This document shows, piece after piece, positions 1 through 8,671 of a stretch of DNA of 32,643 bases. How positions within the stretch are numbered: position 1 is the first letter of the stretch; the number at the start of each line of letters is the position of its first letter. Source of the DNA: Bacteroidales bacterium (lineage in GTDB: Bacteria; Bacteroidota; Bacteroidia; Bacteroidales; VadinHA17). The DNA is taken from assembly GCA_007132995.1 (NCBI GenBank), contig SLNP01000114.1:1-32643 (forward strand), read 5' to 3'. The position numbers were made by a program, and so were the translations under genes. The notes under the pieces are model-generated. The model worked only from the letters and a program-made list of their open reading frames with translations, searched no databases and was not told the origin of the DNA.

Positions 1-64
1 ACTTTTGGTCCAAGCAAAAAAAGGTGAGATAGTAATATTGGTCAAGCAAAGGTAGAAAGCCAAA

Positions 65-88
65 AGAGACGCAATGCATTGCGTCTCT
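65..88. repeat. 24-bp perfect palindrome, possible terminator of plsY
   Basis: Two 12-base arms, AGAGACGCAATG and CATTGCGTCTCT, form a perfect inverted repeat with no spacer. It starts 20 bases past the plsY stop codon. On the minus strand it is followed by a short T run (the AAAA at 62-65 on the plus strand), so it could end the pckA-plsY transcript. It also resembles short dispersed palindromes (GAGACGC...GCGTCTC) that I recall from several bacterial genomes. That resemblance is from memory, and copy number cannot be judged from one window. Confidence 0.6.
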
Positions 89-108
89 ACTGTTGCCATG
101 CAATTCTC

Positions 109-741
109 TTAATTCCTGCTTTTCAGGAATCGCCTCTCTTCGCCTCTTATCAATCTTCCTATGTTTTGGTGGTGTGAAGCTAGAATGGCAATACCTATAA
201 CTACAGAGAAGATGGTGTAAAAGGTTGTAGGAGTATCGAAAATAGTGAAATTGAGTATCGGGAAAAGCAGGCCGGCGCTCATGGATGACAGACTCACATA
301 CCCTGTTGCAAAGAGAACAATAAGGAAAAGAACAAGGCATAAGAGGGTAGGCAGGGGAGCCACAGCCAAAACGAATCCGAATGTGGTGGCAACACCTTTG
401 CCTCCCCTGAACCGTGCAAAAACGGGGAAGATGTGACCCGCTACAGCGGTAAGACCAGCTACTATCTTCATGTTGATCACGGCCTCGGGTGAGAAACCTG
501 CCGCCGAGGAGAAAAGGGCCGGTAGCAAGGCGGCAAGGGTGCCTTTGGCAATGTCGGCGAGCAATACAGGTACACCTGTTTTCCACCCCAGAACCCTGAT
601 GGTGTTGGTGGCACCAGCATTACCACTTCCATGTTCCCGCACATCTATACCGTGCAACCTGACACCAACCCAAACCGCAGTTGGTATGGAGCCCAGAAGA
701 TAGGCAGGAATAAGAATTAATATTATCGGGTAAATCTCCAT
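109..741 (-). CDS. plsY: Acyl-phosphate:glycerol-3-phosphate acyltransferase PlsY
   Basis: This 210-residue integral membrane enzyme transfers the acyl group from acyl-phosphate to glycerol-3-phosphate, making lysophosphatidic acid, the first committed step of phospholipid synthesis. The PlsY signatures are visible in order: GSIPTAVWVG near the N-terminus, HGSGNAGATN (about residues 37-46; GSGNPGATN is the more usual form), and FRGGKGVATTFG (about 111-122). Several hydrophobic segments fit the multi-pass topology, and the length is normal for the family. The ATG lies 8 bases after the pckA stop, so the gene is probably co-transcribed with pckA. No separate promoter fits in that gap. A palindrome that may act as a terminator follows at 65-88. 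Confidence 0.95.
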   Translation of the reverse strand: MEIYPIILILIPAYLLGSIPTAVWVGVRLHGIDVREHGSGNAGATNTIRVLGWKTGVPVLLADIAKGTLAALLPALFSSAAGFSPEAVINMKIVAGLTAVAGHIFPVFARFRGGKGVATTFGFVLAVAPLPTLLCLVLFLIVLFATGYVSLSSMSAGLLFPILNFTIFDTPTTFYTIFSVVIGIAILASHHQNIGRLIRGEERRFLKSRN

Positions 742-749
742 TTTAAATA

Positions 750-2372
750 TCAGAGGCGCGGCCCCGCAGTGACCAGATCTCTTACCTCGCTGTTTGAACT
801 GAATTTTTTAAAGTTATCTATAAATTTCTCTGCCAGATTCTCTGCAGCACTCCTCCAGGCCTCTTCTGAAGACCAGCATTTTATCGGATTTATAAGGGAG
901 TTGTCGACTCCCTCTACCCTCAGGGGAATGGAGAGATTGAATACCGGCAGGGTATCAAACTCTGCATTGTCAAGATCTCCGTTGAGAATGGAGTCTATTA
1001 TCAGCCTTGTTGATGGCAGGTCGATTCTGCAGCCTGTACCGTAAGGCCCTCCCATCCATCCGGTGTTAATAAGCCATGCATCGGAGTTGGCGGCAATCAT
1101 TTTGCGGGTAAGCTCTTTGGCATAAACTATCGGATCAAGCATTAAGAATGCGGCTCCGAAGCAGGCCGAAAATGATGGCACCGGCTCTTTGATACCCCTT
1201 TCGGTACCGGCAACCTTGGCAGTATAGCCGCTTAAGAAATAGTATCTGGTCTGCTCTTTTGTAAGCCTGCTGACAGGGGGGAGCACACCAAATGCATCTG
1301 CTGAGAGAAATATTACTCTCTGCGCATGCCCAGCCTTCGATACCGGTTTAATTATATTGTCTATATGATAAATAGGGTAGGAGACCCTTGTGTTTTCGGT
1401 CTTGCTGTTGTCAAAGAAGTCGACCGCTCCATTATCCTCTACCACTACATTCTCAAGCAGTGCATCTCTTCTGATTGCACCATATATACCGGGTTCATTC
1501 TCTTTACTGAGATTGATACATTTTGCATAACAGCCACCTTCAAAGTTAAATACCCCATCTTCATCCCATCCATGCTCATCATCTCCTATAAGGGCGCGAT
1601 TGGGATCGGTAGATAGTGTTGTCTTGCCTGTTCCCGACAGCCCGAAAAAGAGTGCCACATCGCCACTCTTACCTACATTGGCTGAACAGTGCATGGAGGC
1701 TATACCCTTAAGGGGAAGATAGTAGTTCATGATTGAGAAGATGCCTTTTTTCATCTCACCTCCGTACCAGGTGCCACCTATTACAGCCATCTTCTCTTTC
1801 AGGTTGAAAATGACAAAGTTCTCTGAATTGAGCCCCATCTCTTCAAAGTCGGGATTGGTGCTTTTTGAGGCATTAAGAACCACGAAGTCGGGTTCAAAAT
1901 TCTCCAACTCTTCTGCTTCCGGCCTGATAAACATATTCTTGACGAAGTGGGCCTGCCATGCCACCTCCATTACAAAGCGAACCTTCAGCCGGGTATCGGG
2001 GTTGGCACCGGCATAACCATCTATAACATACAACTTTTTGCCACAGAGCTGACCGGATGCTATGTCAAGACACTTTCTCCAGACATCTTCTGTTACAGGC
2101 TTGTTGTCAGATGCAGGATTCTCTGCACTCTTCCACCATACGGTTTTCTCAGAGATATCATCAAGTACAATATATTTGTCTTTGGGCGACCTGCCGGTAA
2201 AAACACCTGTGTCAACAGCTAAAGCACCGGTGCCGGTAACTTTCGCTCTCTCATAGCCGTTTAGCGATGGCGAGGTCTCATCTTCAAACAGCTTTTCATA
2301 GGTGGGGTTGTATATAAACTCAGTTGAACGACTTATGCCGTACCTGGTAAGCTCATTCTCGGTAAACATCAC
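750..2372 (-). CDS. pckA: Phosphoenolpyruvate carboxykinase (ATP)
   Basis: The 540-residue cytosolic enzyme interconverts oxaloacetate plus ATP with PEP, CO2 and ADP. Diagnostic motifs are the substrate-site GRSPKDK (residues 60-66), the PEPCK-specific P-loop GLSGTGKTT (244-252) and the metal/ATP motif GDDEHGWD (263-270). The length equals that of typical ATP-type enzymes, and the GTP-type family has different motifs. In gut and anaerobic Bacteroidia this enzyme often runs in the carboxylating direction during fermentation to succinate or propionate; that direction is inferred here. A TAACTTTG promoter element lies upstream at 2399-2406. ppdK is the next gene upstream but is separated by a strong terminator, so the two PEP-node genes are probably transcribed independently. 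plsY follows 8 bases downstream. Confidence 0.97.
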   Translation of the reverse strand: MMFTENELTRYGISRSTEFIYNPTYEKLFEDETSPSLNGYERAKVTGTGALAVDTGVFTGRSPKDKYIVLDDISEKTVWWKSAENPASDNKPVTEDVWRKCLDIASGQLCGKKLYVIDGYAGANPDTRLKVRFVMEVAWQAHFVKNMFIRPEAEELENFEPDFVVLNASKSTNPDFEEMGLNSENFVIFNLKEKMAVIGGTWYGGEMKKGIFSIMNYYLPLKGIASMHCSANVGKSGDVALFFGLSGTGKTTLSTDPNRALIGDDEHGWDEDGVFNFEGGCYAKCINLSKENEPGIYGAIRRDALLENVVVEDNGAVDFFDNSKTENTRVSYPIYHIDNIIKPVSKAGHAQRVIFLSADAFGVLPPVSRLTKEQTRYYFLSGYTAKVAGTERGIKEPVPSFSACFGAAFLMLDPIVYAKELTRKMIAANSDAWLINTGWMGGPYGTGCRIDLPSTRLIIDSILNGDLDNAEFDTLPVFNLSIPLRVEGVDNSLINPIKCWSSEEAWRSAAENLAEKFIDNFKKFSSNSEVRDLVTAGPRL

Positions 2373-2398
2373 TTTTGGTTTTAGGTTTTTTAAAGCGC

Positions 2399-2406
2399 CA
2401 AAGTTA
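2399..2406 (-). promoter_or_regulatory. pckA promoter, -7 element TAACTTTG
   Basis: Reading the minus strand, TAACTTTG matches the Bacteroidota consensus TAnnTTTG exactly and lies 27 bases before the pckA ATG. A TTGAC lies about 14 bases further upstream, closer than the usual -33 spacing. The match is direct; promoter function is inferred. Confidence 0.6.
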
Positions 2407-2491
2407 TGTAATTATGTCAATAGAAAAAATGGATTTTATTTGAAAAAACAGGCAGGTTCTCTCTCTCTCTTGAAGGGGTAGGGGCAGAGTG

Positions 2492-2530
2492 AAAAAAAAG
2501 ATCCGTTTCGCAATTTGGCGAAACGGATCT
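2492..2530 (-). terminator. Rho-independent terminator of ppdK
   Basis: Perfect 13-base arms, AGATCCGTTTCGC and GCGAAACGGATCT, enclose the 6-base loop AATTTG. On the minus strand the stem is followed by eight T residues (A run at 2492-2499). It lies 35 bases after the ppdK stop and isolates ppdK from pckA. A smaller inverted repeat, GCGGT/ACCGC (2546-2557), sits between the stop codon and this hairpin. Confidence 0.92.
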
Positions 2531-2564
2531 TCTGCTCTACGCTATGCGGTAAACCGCTTTTTGC

Positions 2565-5294
2565 CTATTTCTCTGAACCTTTGATTGCAGCCTGCGCAGC
2601 AGCCAGACGGGCTATTGGTACCCTGAATGGTGAACAGCTTACATAATCAAGCCCGTTTCTGAAACAGAACTCGACAGATGAGGGGTCGCCTCCCTGCTCA
2701 CCACAAATACCTATCTTCAGCTCAGGCCTGGTCCTGCGGCCCTTCTCGACAGACATGGTGATCAACTGACCCACACCATCCTGATCGATGGTCTGGAAGG
2801 GATCGGCGGCAAGAATATTCTTGTCCAGATAGTCATGAAGGAATCCTCCTATGTCGTCACGACTGAATCCATAGGTCATCTGGGTAAGATCGTTGGTGCC
2901 GAATGAGAAGAACTGAGCGGTCTTTGCCATCCTGTCGGCCAACAGCGTTGCCCTTGGTATCTCAATCATGGTGCCATAGAGGTAGGGTATTTCATCTACT
3001 CCCTTGCCTGAGCATACCTCCCTGTATATGCGGTCGGTAATCTCTTTGGTAATATCGAGCTCGGAAACATCGCAGGTAACAGGTACCATTATCTCGGGCA
3101 TGGGACTCTTACCTTCGGCCATAAGCTCGGCAGCTGCCTCGAATATTGCTCTTATCTGCATCTCACTTATCTCCGGGTAGGTGACGCCGAGACGGACTCC
3201 CCTGTGCCCCATCATGGGATTGGACTCATGAAGAGCCTCGCTGCGCTTTACTACATCTTCAACAGATACTCCAAGAGCATCTGCAACCTCCTCCTGCTTC
3301 TCTCTGCTTACAGGAACAAACTCATGGAGAGGAGGATCAAGAAGCCTGAATGTAACAGGCAGACCGTCCATGGCCTCCATTGTCGATTTAATATCTCTCT
3401 TGACATAGATAGATAGCTCGTCAAGTGCTCCCTGCCGTTCATCTATGTCGGCACTCAATATCATTTTCCTTAACAGGAAGAGGGGCTTTTCCGCGCCCTG
3501 GCCGTAAAACATATGCTCTGTACGGAACAGGCCGATACCCTCTGCACCAAACCCGAGAGCCGTCCTGGAGTCTTCCGGTGTGTCGGCATTCGTTCTTACA
3601 CCCATGGTTCTGTATTTATCGGCCATGGTCATAAATTCCTGGAATCTCGGATTTTCTGTCGCATCCATCAGGGGTAGTTCACCATCATAAACCAACCCTC
3701 TGGTACCATTGAGGGTGACAATATCTCCCTCTCTTATCTCTTTGTCGCTTCCGGCAACTTTGGCTCTCTTGCCATTTGAATCTACGGTGAGGGCTCCGGC
3801 ACCGACAACGCAGCACTTACCCCACCCGCGGGCAACAAGAGCCGCATGCGATGTCATACCGCCTCTTGCCGTAAGTATTCCTTCGGCTGCTCTCATCCCC
3901 TCTACATCTTCAGGGTTTGTCTCTTCACGCAGTAGTATCACCTTCTCGCCTCTCCTTGCCCAGGCTACCGCATCTTCAGCTGTAAATACAATCTTTCCGC
4001 ATGCGGCTCCGGGACCAGCAGGAAGACCTTCACAAACAGCATTATACTTAACCTCCTCTTCAGGGTCGCAGATGGGGTGCAACAACTCATCAAGCTGCAC
4101 GGGATTGATTCTCAATACGGCTGTTTTTTCATCAATAAGTTTCTCATCGAGCATATCCATTGCAATATTGAGCGCGGCGGTTCCGGTCCTCTTGCCGGCG
4201 CGGCTCTGGAGCATATAGAGTTTACCCTCCTGTATTGTAAACTCTATATCCTGCATATCGAGGAATGACTGCTCAAGCCTGTCTCTGATAGATGAAAGCT
4301 CTCTGTATATCTCGGGCATAAGCTCTTCCATGCTCTGGAGATGCTTGTTCTGCTCATTCTTGGTTGCGTTGTTAAGTGGGCTGGGAGTTCTGGTTCCAGC
4401 TACAACATCCTCTCCCTGAGCATTTATTAACCACTCTCCATAGAAGAGGTTCTCTCCGGTAGCAGGATTTCTTGTAAAGGCTACACCCGTGGCGGAGCTG
4501 TCTCCCATGTTTCCGAATACCATGGCCTGAACATTTACCGCAGTACCCCACTCATCAGGAATACCCTCAATGCGACGATATGAAACCGCCTTTTTGCCAT
4601 TCCAGCTTTTAAATACAGCCTTGATACTGCCAATGAGCTGCTCCTGAGCGTCGTCAGGAAACTCCTTGCCTATAGCCTCTTTGATCTCTTCCTTGAATAG
4701 TACAGATATCTTCTCCAAATCTTCAGAAGAGAGTTCGGTGTCGGTCTTGAAACCCCTGCTGTGCTTGTACTCGTCAAACAGCTCGTCAAGTATCCTTCTT
4801 ATTCCTATGCCGCGGGGAGGCTCTATACCCTCTGCCTTCTCCATTACCACATCGGCATACATCATTATAAGCCTCCGGTATGAGTCCCATACAAACCGGC
4901 TGTTACCGGTCTTCTTTATCAACCCGGGTATGGTATTTGACGAAAGCCCTATGTTGAGAACGGTGTCCATCATACCAGGCATTGAGTCTCTTGCCCCTGA
5001 ACGGCATGATAAGAGCAGCGGATTCTCAGGGTCATCATACTTCATGCCCATAAGCTCTTCTGCACGCCTTAAAGCATCTTTCATTTCATCGATAAGGCCA
5101 TCTGGAAGGTTGTTGTTGGCTGAGTAATATTCGGTACAGGTATCTGTGGTAATTGTAAAACCAGCCGGTACAGGCAGTCCCAATAAACACATCTCAGCAA
5201 GGTTGGCTCCCTTGCCACCAAGAAGATTTCTCATTCCTGCATTTCCTTCAGTGCCTTTTTCACCGAAGAAGTAAACTCTTTTTACTTTTGACAT
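2565..5294 (-). CDS. ppdK: Pyruvate, phosphate dikinase
   Basis: The 909-residue enzyme reversibly converts pyruvate, ATP and phosphate to PEP, AMP and pyrophosphate. The family's domain order is intact. An N-terminal ATP-grasp region begins GGKGANLAEM. The phosphohistidine domain carries GGMTSHAALVARG, with the catalytic His at residue 483. The C-terminal PEP/pyruvate TIM barrel includes FGTNDLTQMTYG and GICGEQGGDP. The length is typical of bacterial PPDK. A perfect TAACTTTG promoter element lies 58 bases upstream (5352-5359), and a strong terminator follows (2492-2530), so the gene is likely monocistronic, although read-through from xerD is possible. With pckA and pyk nearby it places three PEP-node enzymes within 8 kb. 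PPi-dependent glycolytic flux is a plausible role in an anaerobe (inference). Confidence 0.97.
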   Translation of the reverse strand: MSKVKRVYFFGEKGTEGNAGMRNLLGGKGANLAEMCLLGLPVPAGFTITTDTCTEYYSANNNLPDGLIDEMKDALRRAEELMGMKYDDPENPLLLSCRSGARDSMPGMMDTVLNIGLSSNTIPGLIKKTGNSRFVWDSYRRLIMMYADVVMEKAEGIEPPRGIGIRRILDELFDEYKHSRGFKTDTELSSEDLEKISVLFKEEIKEAIGKEFPDDAQEQLIGSIKAVFKSWNGKKAVSYRRIEGIPDEWGTAVNVQAMVFGNMGDSSATGVAFTRNPATGENLFYGEWLINAQGEDVVAGTRTPSPLNNATKNEQNKHLQSMEELMPEIYRELSSIRDRLEQSFLDMQDIEFTIQEGKLYMLQSRAGKRTGTAALNIAMDMLDEKLIDEKTAVLRINPVQLDELLHPICDPEEEVKYNAVCEGLPAGPGAACGKIVFTAEDAVAWARRGEKVILLREETNPEDVEGMRAAEGILTARGGMTSHAALVARGWGKCCVVGAGALTVDSNGKRAKVAGSDKEIREGDIVTLNGTRGLVYDGELPLMDATENPRFQEFMTMADKYRTMGVRTNADTPEDSRTALGFGAEGIGLFRTEHMFYGQGAEKPLFLLRKMILSADIDERQGALDELSIYVKRDIKSTMEAMDGLPVTFRLLDPPLHEFVPVSREKQEEVADALGVSVEDVVKRSEALHESNPMMGHRGVRLGVTYPEISEMQIRAIFEAAAELMAEGKSPMPEIMVPVTCDVSELDITKEITDRIYREVCSGKGVDEIPYLYGTMIEIPRATLLADRMAKTAQFFSFGTNDLTQMTYGFSRDDIGGFLHDYLDKNILAADPFQTIDQDGVGQLITMSVEKGRRTRPELKIGICGEQGGDPSSVEFCFRNGLDYVSCSPFRVPIARLAAAQAAIKGSEK

Positions 5295-5351
5295 AGAATT
5301 AACTGTTTATAAGCTGTTAGTAATAATTATCCTGCCTGAAAAAACAGATGC

Positions 5352-5359
5352 AAAGTTAG
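5352..5359 (-). promoter_or_regulatory. ppdK promoter, -7 element TAACTTTG
   Basis: The minus strand reads GCTAACTTTGCATC, an exact TAnnTTTG match and the same octamer found before pckA and aroQ. It predicts a transcript with a 5' leader of roughly 50 bases. Function is inferred from the consensus. Confidence 0.6.
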
Positions 5360-5420
5360 CAAAAATGTTGGAAAATGGCCTCTGTGAAAATGTACTGCCA
5401 ATATGATGACAATTTCGGTT

Positions 5421-6338
5421 TTATGATCTGGGATGGTACATGGAGATTGTCTCTTTCAGATAGGTGCTGTCAAGATGGGTGTATATCTCTGTTGTGGTAA
5501 TGGACTCATGCCCCAGCATCTCCTGAACCGCACGAAGATCGGCACCCGCCTCTACCATATGGGTGGCAAAGGAGTGCCTGAAGGTGTGAGGACTGACTCT
5601 CTTTCTGATGCCCGCTTTTTTCGCTGTATCTTTTACTATGTTGTATATCGATATTCTTGAAAGCCTGCCGCCCCTTCCATTGAGAAAGAGTATATTTCTC
5701 TCTCTTATTACAGGGAGATGCCTGCGCCGCTCCATGTAAAGATCTATCTCCTTAAGTGCCCTTGTGCCTACAGGCACCAGCCTCTGCTTGTTTCCCTTGC
5801 CGGTTACGGTAATAAACTCTCTCTTTCTGTTAATGTCTGTGAGCTTTAGCGAGGTTAGTTCGCTGACCCTCAGCCCGCAGCCATAAAGGGTTTCTATTAT
5901 AGCCCTGTTCCTGTGGCCATCAGGCATACTCATATCTATCGCTTCTACTATGCTGTCTATCTCGGCCAGAGATAGAACCTCAGGGAGCTTCATCTCTTTC
6001 CGGGGCATGTCAAGAAGGGCCGAGGGGTTGCTATCAGACAGCCCCTCGGTTACAAGATAGTTGAAAAATGATCTCAGTGATGATACCATCCTTGACTGGG
6101 TGGCAGGGTTTGCAAGGTCGGCCGAAAGGGTGGCCAGAAACGACTGAAGATCGGGCAGGCCAATATCTGCTGGCTCTCTCTCTTCTGCTATAAACCTTTT
6201 AAACCTGGCAAGGTCGCCCATATACGCCGATATGGTATTCTCTGAGAGAGACTTCTCTATTCTAAGATAGGAGATATAGGCCGACTCAACCCTGCTCCAG
6301 GAACTCTCTCTCTTTATATCTGCCACCGATAACCTCAA
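5421..6338 (-). CDS. xerD: Tyrosine recombinase XerD-like
   Basis: This 305-residue site-specific recombinase belongs to the XerC/XerD family that resolves chromosome dimers at dif. It has an N-terminal SAM-like core-binding domain (about residues 14-100) and a C-terminal catalytic domain. The complete catalytic set is visible: R157 (GLRVSE), K181 (TGKGNKQR), H251 and R254 (HTFRH), H277 (LGHESI) and nucleophile Y286 (IYTHLD). The length and lack of mobile-element genes nearby favour a housekeeping Xer protein over an integron or transposon integrase. There is no ATG start: an in-frame TAA directly precedes a TTG at 6338, and the next candidate is GTG at 6326. A non-ATG start is therefore likely. 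XerC versus XerD cannot be settled from the sequence alone. Confidence 0.9.
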   Translation of the reverse strand: MRLSVADIKRESSWSRVESAYISYLRIEKSLSENTISAYMGDLARFKRFIAEEREPADIGLPDLQSFLATLSADLANPATQSRMVSSLRSFFNYLVTEGLSDSNPSALLDMPRKEMKLPEVLSLAEIDSIVEAIDMSMPDGHRNRAIIETLYGCGLRVSELTSLKLTDINRKREFITVTGKGNKQRLVPVGTRALKEIDLYMERRRHLPVIRERNILFLNGRGGRLSRISIYNIVKDTAKKAGIRKRVSPHTFRHSFATHMVEAGADLRAVQEMLGHESITTTEIYTHLDSTYLKETISMYHPRS

Positions 6339-6652
6339 TTAGACCCTCATAAGACAACATCGCATCTGACCCGAAAGATATAAAACATCAGGATTTAAAC
6401 AGCCATAAAGCGAACCATACCACACCATATCGATACTTTACCGCATCACAGCTGCCAGACCATGCCCTGCAGGTCTGATCTCAACTCTTATGTGACATAC
6501 CTCTTTATCTGTTATTGTCTTTACGGGATGACCATATATGCTTCTATCTGTGCCGAATTGTAAATATATCATTAACTTTGCCTGAGAAGCAGGGGGTGAG
6601 TCATGATGGGGGGGGCATGCTGTAGATGTACTCCGCTTAGCTAATTACTTTT
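6339..6652. other. Divergent intergenic region xerD / aroQ
   Basis: This 314-base stretch separates the divergent xerD and aroQ genes. Its only clear content is near the right end: the aroQ promoter element at 6573-6580 and a tiny open frame at 6603-6644 containing a run of eight G. I see no tRNA, riboswitch, repeat or larger reading frame in the rest, and no clear promoter element for xerD. Confidence 0.6.
6573..6580 (+). promoter_or_regulatory. aroQ-pyk promoter, -7 element TAACTTTG
   Basis: TAACTTTG matches the Bacteroidota -7 consensus exactly. A TTG lies 15 bases upstream (558-560 of the 6000s), closer than the usual -33 spacing. The predicted transcript would have a leader of about 65 bases before the aroQ ATG. 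Confidence 0.6.
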
Positions 6653-7141
6653 ATGGGTAAAAAGAGAATTGAGATAATAAATGGGCCGAACCTCAATATG
6701 CTGGGGAGGCGGGAGGTCTCTCTATATGGCAACAGGGGGTTTGACATTTTCTACAAAGATTTGGCCGGAATCTTTCCCGGTTTTCAATTTGACTACTTTC
6801 AGTCAAACATTGAGGGGGAGATAGTTACCCGCCTGCAACAGGCCCGGGATCGGTCCGATGCGGTTATCATTAATCCGGCGGCCTATACCCACACCTCTGT
6901 TGCGATTGCTGATGCTCTGGCTCTTCTTGATATACCGATAATAGAGGTTCATATAACCAATATATACTCTAGGGAGGAGTTCCGCCACACCTCGCTTACA
7001 GGCAGATACGCCAATGGTATTATTATGGGGATGGGTCTGGAGGGATACAGCCTTGCAGTGAGGGCTATAGAGTCACTGATTGGAGGTTATGACCTGAGCG
7101 GTAAACAGGGCGGTCAGGTTGATGCAGTTTCAGATGATTGA
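6653..7141 (+). CDS. aroQ: 3-Dehydroquinate dehydratase, type II
   Basis: The 162-residue enzyme dehydrates 3-dehydroquinate to 3-dehydroshikimate, the third step of the shikimate pathway. Type II signatures are INGPNLNMLGRRE (residues 9-21) with catalytic Tyr25 in LYG, QSNIEGE (50-56), INPAAYTHTS (73-82) and EVHITN with catalytic His100. The protein is about 15-20 residues longer than usual because of a C-terminal tail that ends in acidic residues. pyk follows after 12 bases and is probably co-transcribed. This gene supplies the step missing from the aro operon at 20934-26176. The ATG is preceded by an A/T-rich stretch with no Shine-Dalgarno, normal for the phylum. Confidence 0.95.
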   Translation: MGKKRIEIINGPNLNMLGRREVSLYGNRGFDIFYKDLAGIFPGFQFDYFQSNIEGEIVTRLQQARDRSDAVIINPAAYTHTSVAIADALALLDIPIIEVHITNIYSREEFRHTSLTGRYANGIIMGMGLEGYSLAVRAIESLIGGYDLSGKQGGQVDAVSDD

Positions 7142-7153
7142 TATCTGTGTGAT

Positions 7154-8620
7154 ATGGAGAGGAGAAAGAGAACCAAAATAGTAGCATCTGTTTCAGACAG
7201 AAGATGTGAACCTGAATTCATAAGAGAACTTCATGTCAATGGCATGGATGCTGTTAGAATTAATTCGGCACACATCACACTTGAGAGTGCCCTTAAACTG
7301 GTCGAGAATATACGCCGGGTGTCAGACAAAATTCCAATAATTCTCGATACCAAGGGGCCTGAAATAAGGACTACAGATTGCGATGAACCATTCCGGGTAG
7401 AGAAGGGCCGGGAGATACAGGTGGTAGGCGACCCGGACCTTAAGAGTTCATCTTTCTGCATCTTTGTAACCTATCGCCTCTTCGGCAATGATCTGGCCCC
7501 CGGTTCCTCCATTTTGATTGATGGCGGAGAGTTGGAGCTGCGTGTTGAATCGAAAGATAGCAACATGCTTAACTGTATAGCCCTTAACGATGGTGTTATC
7601 GGGTCGAGAAAGAGCGTTAATGTACCAAAATCAAGTTTCTCGCTTCCCTCGGTTAGCGAGCGCGACAGGGAGTTCCTTAAGTTTGCGGCTGAAAATGATA
7701 TCGATTTTATTTCCCACTCTTTTGTCAGGAACAGGAATGATGTTCTCGATGTTAGGGCTGTTCTGGATGAATACGATGGGAAGTGCAAGATTATAGCCAA
7801 GATCGAAAACCATGAGGGCGTTGATAATATAGATGAAATACTCGATGAGGTGTATGGTGTTATGGTTGCAAGGGGCGACCTTGCCATAGAGATGCCTTTC
7901 GAAAAGATTCCGCGGATACAGAAGATGATAATAGATAAATGTATCAGAAGACGGAAGCTGGTGATAGTGGCGACCCAAATGCTTCACACTATGATTAACA
8001 GCCCCAGACCTACAAGGGCAGAGGTGAGCGATATAGCGGGAGCCATCTACTCCAATACAGATGCAGTGATGCTTAGCGGTGAGACAACCGTGGGTAAATA
8101 TCCGGTCGAGGCGGTCAGAACCATTGCCCGGGTGGCACTCGAGGTTGAGGAGGATAAGGATCAGTATCTTGAACAACCGGCAGGGGACTTTACAGGAAGG
8201 GTCTCTGCTTATCTGGCCAAGGTGGCCGTTAAGACCTCTGTCAATATAGGGGCCAAAGCTATTATTGCCGATACCAAGGCAGGAAGAACCATACGCAACA
8301 TGGCCTCATACAGGGGTTTCAGGCCGATATATGCACAGTGCTACTCAGCCAGAACCATGCGGGAACTGGCCCTTTCATACGGTGTTTATGCCAGCTTCCG
8401 CGATGAAAAGAAGACGGTAGATCAGTTTCTTAAGCGGGCCGTTGTAGACATAACAGACGAATATGAGATGAAAGGAGATGACACTCTGGTCATTCTTGCC
8501 GGGAACTTTTCAAAAGGGTCGGGATTCTCCTTTATTGAGGTGGGGTCGGTAGACTATCTCAGAGAGATTGCCCTGGCAGGGTCAGTACCGGAACAGGGTG
8601 CCGGAGATTCCGGGGGTTGA
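7154..8620 (+). CDS. pyk: Pyruvate kinase
   Basis: The 488-residue enzyme transfers phosphate from PEP to ADP, giving pyruvate and ATP. The N-terminus shows RTKIVASVSD and RINSAH (about 35-40; most family members have RLNFSHG). ILDTKGPEIRTT follows (about 63-74), then the catalytic KIENHEG lysine motif, the MVARGDLAIEMP segment, and ATQMLHTMINSPRPTRAEVSD with MLSGETTVGKYP. These match the pyruvate kinases of Bacteroidetes. The C-terminal domain (about 355-480) is present. The gene starts 12 bases after aroQ. Coupling a PEP-consuming enzyme with a shikimate enzyme in one transcript is unusual but consistent with the other PEP genes in the window. Confidence 0.95.
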   Translation: MERRKRTKIVASVSDRRCEPEFIRELHVNGMDAVRINSAHITLESALKLVENIRRVSDKIPIILDTKGPEIRTTDCDEPFRVEKGREIQVVGDPDLKSSSFCIFVTYRLFGNDLAPGSSILIDGGELELRVESKDSNMLNCIALNDGVIGSRKSVNVPKSSFSLPSVSERDREFLKFAAENDIDFISHSFVRNRNDVLDVRAVLDEYDGKCKIIAKIENHEGVDNIDEILDEVYGVMVARGDLAIEMPFEKIPRIQKMIIDKCIRRRKLVIVATQMLHTMINSPRPTRAEVSDIAGAIYSNTDAVMLSGETTVGKYPVEAVRTIARVALEVEEDKDQYLEQPAGDFTGRVSAYLAKVAVKTSVNIGAKAIIADTKAGRTIRNMASYRGFRPIYAQCYSARTMRELALSYGVYASFRDEKKTVDQFLKRAVVDITDEYEMKGDDTLVILAGNFSKGSGFSFIEVGSVDYLREIALAGSVPEQGAGDSGG

Positions 8621-8671
8621 TTTAATTGTGTGGTATGAAACCAATTGCCGCTGTAATTTGTATTATATGAT

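Noticed and set aside
2459..2470. Short (CT)6 run upstream of pckA
   Set aside because: It lies upstream of the pckA -7 element, but it is short, and CT/GA-rich tracts are frequent throughout this window, so I see no reason to treat it as a phase-variation tract.
3709..4218. 169-codon plus-strand frame inside ppdK
   Set aside because: Antisense shadow of conserved ppdK domains; low-complexity Ser/Ala composition.
7631..8176. 181-codon minus-strand frame inside pyk
   Set aside because: Antisense shadow of conserved pyruvate kinase motifs with no recognisable domain.
8635..8670. 11-codon frame (MKPIAAVICII) ending one base before the DUF6702 gene
   Set aside because: It resembles a signal-peptide start, but the DUF6702 gene has its own intact hydrophobic N-terminus; no repeated codon or terminator suggests a leader peptide.
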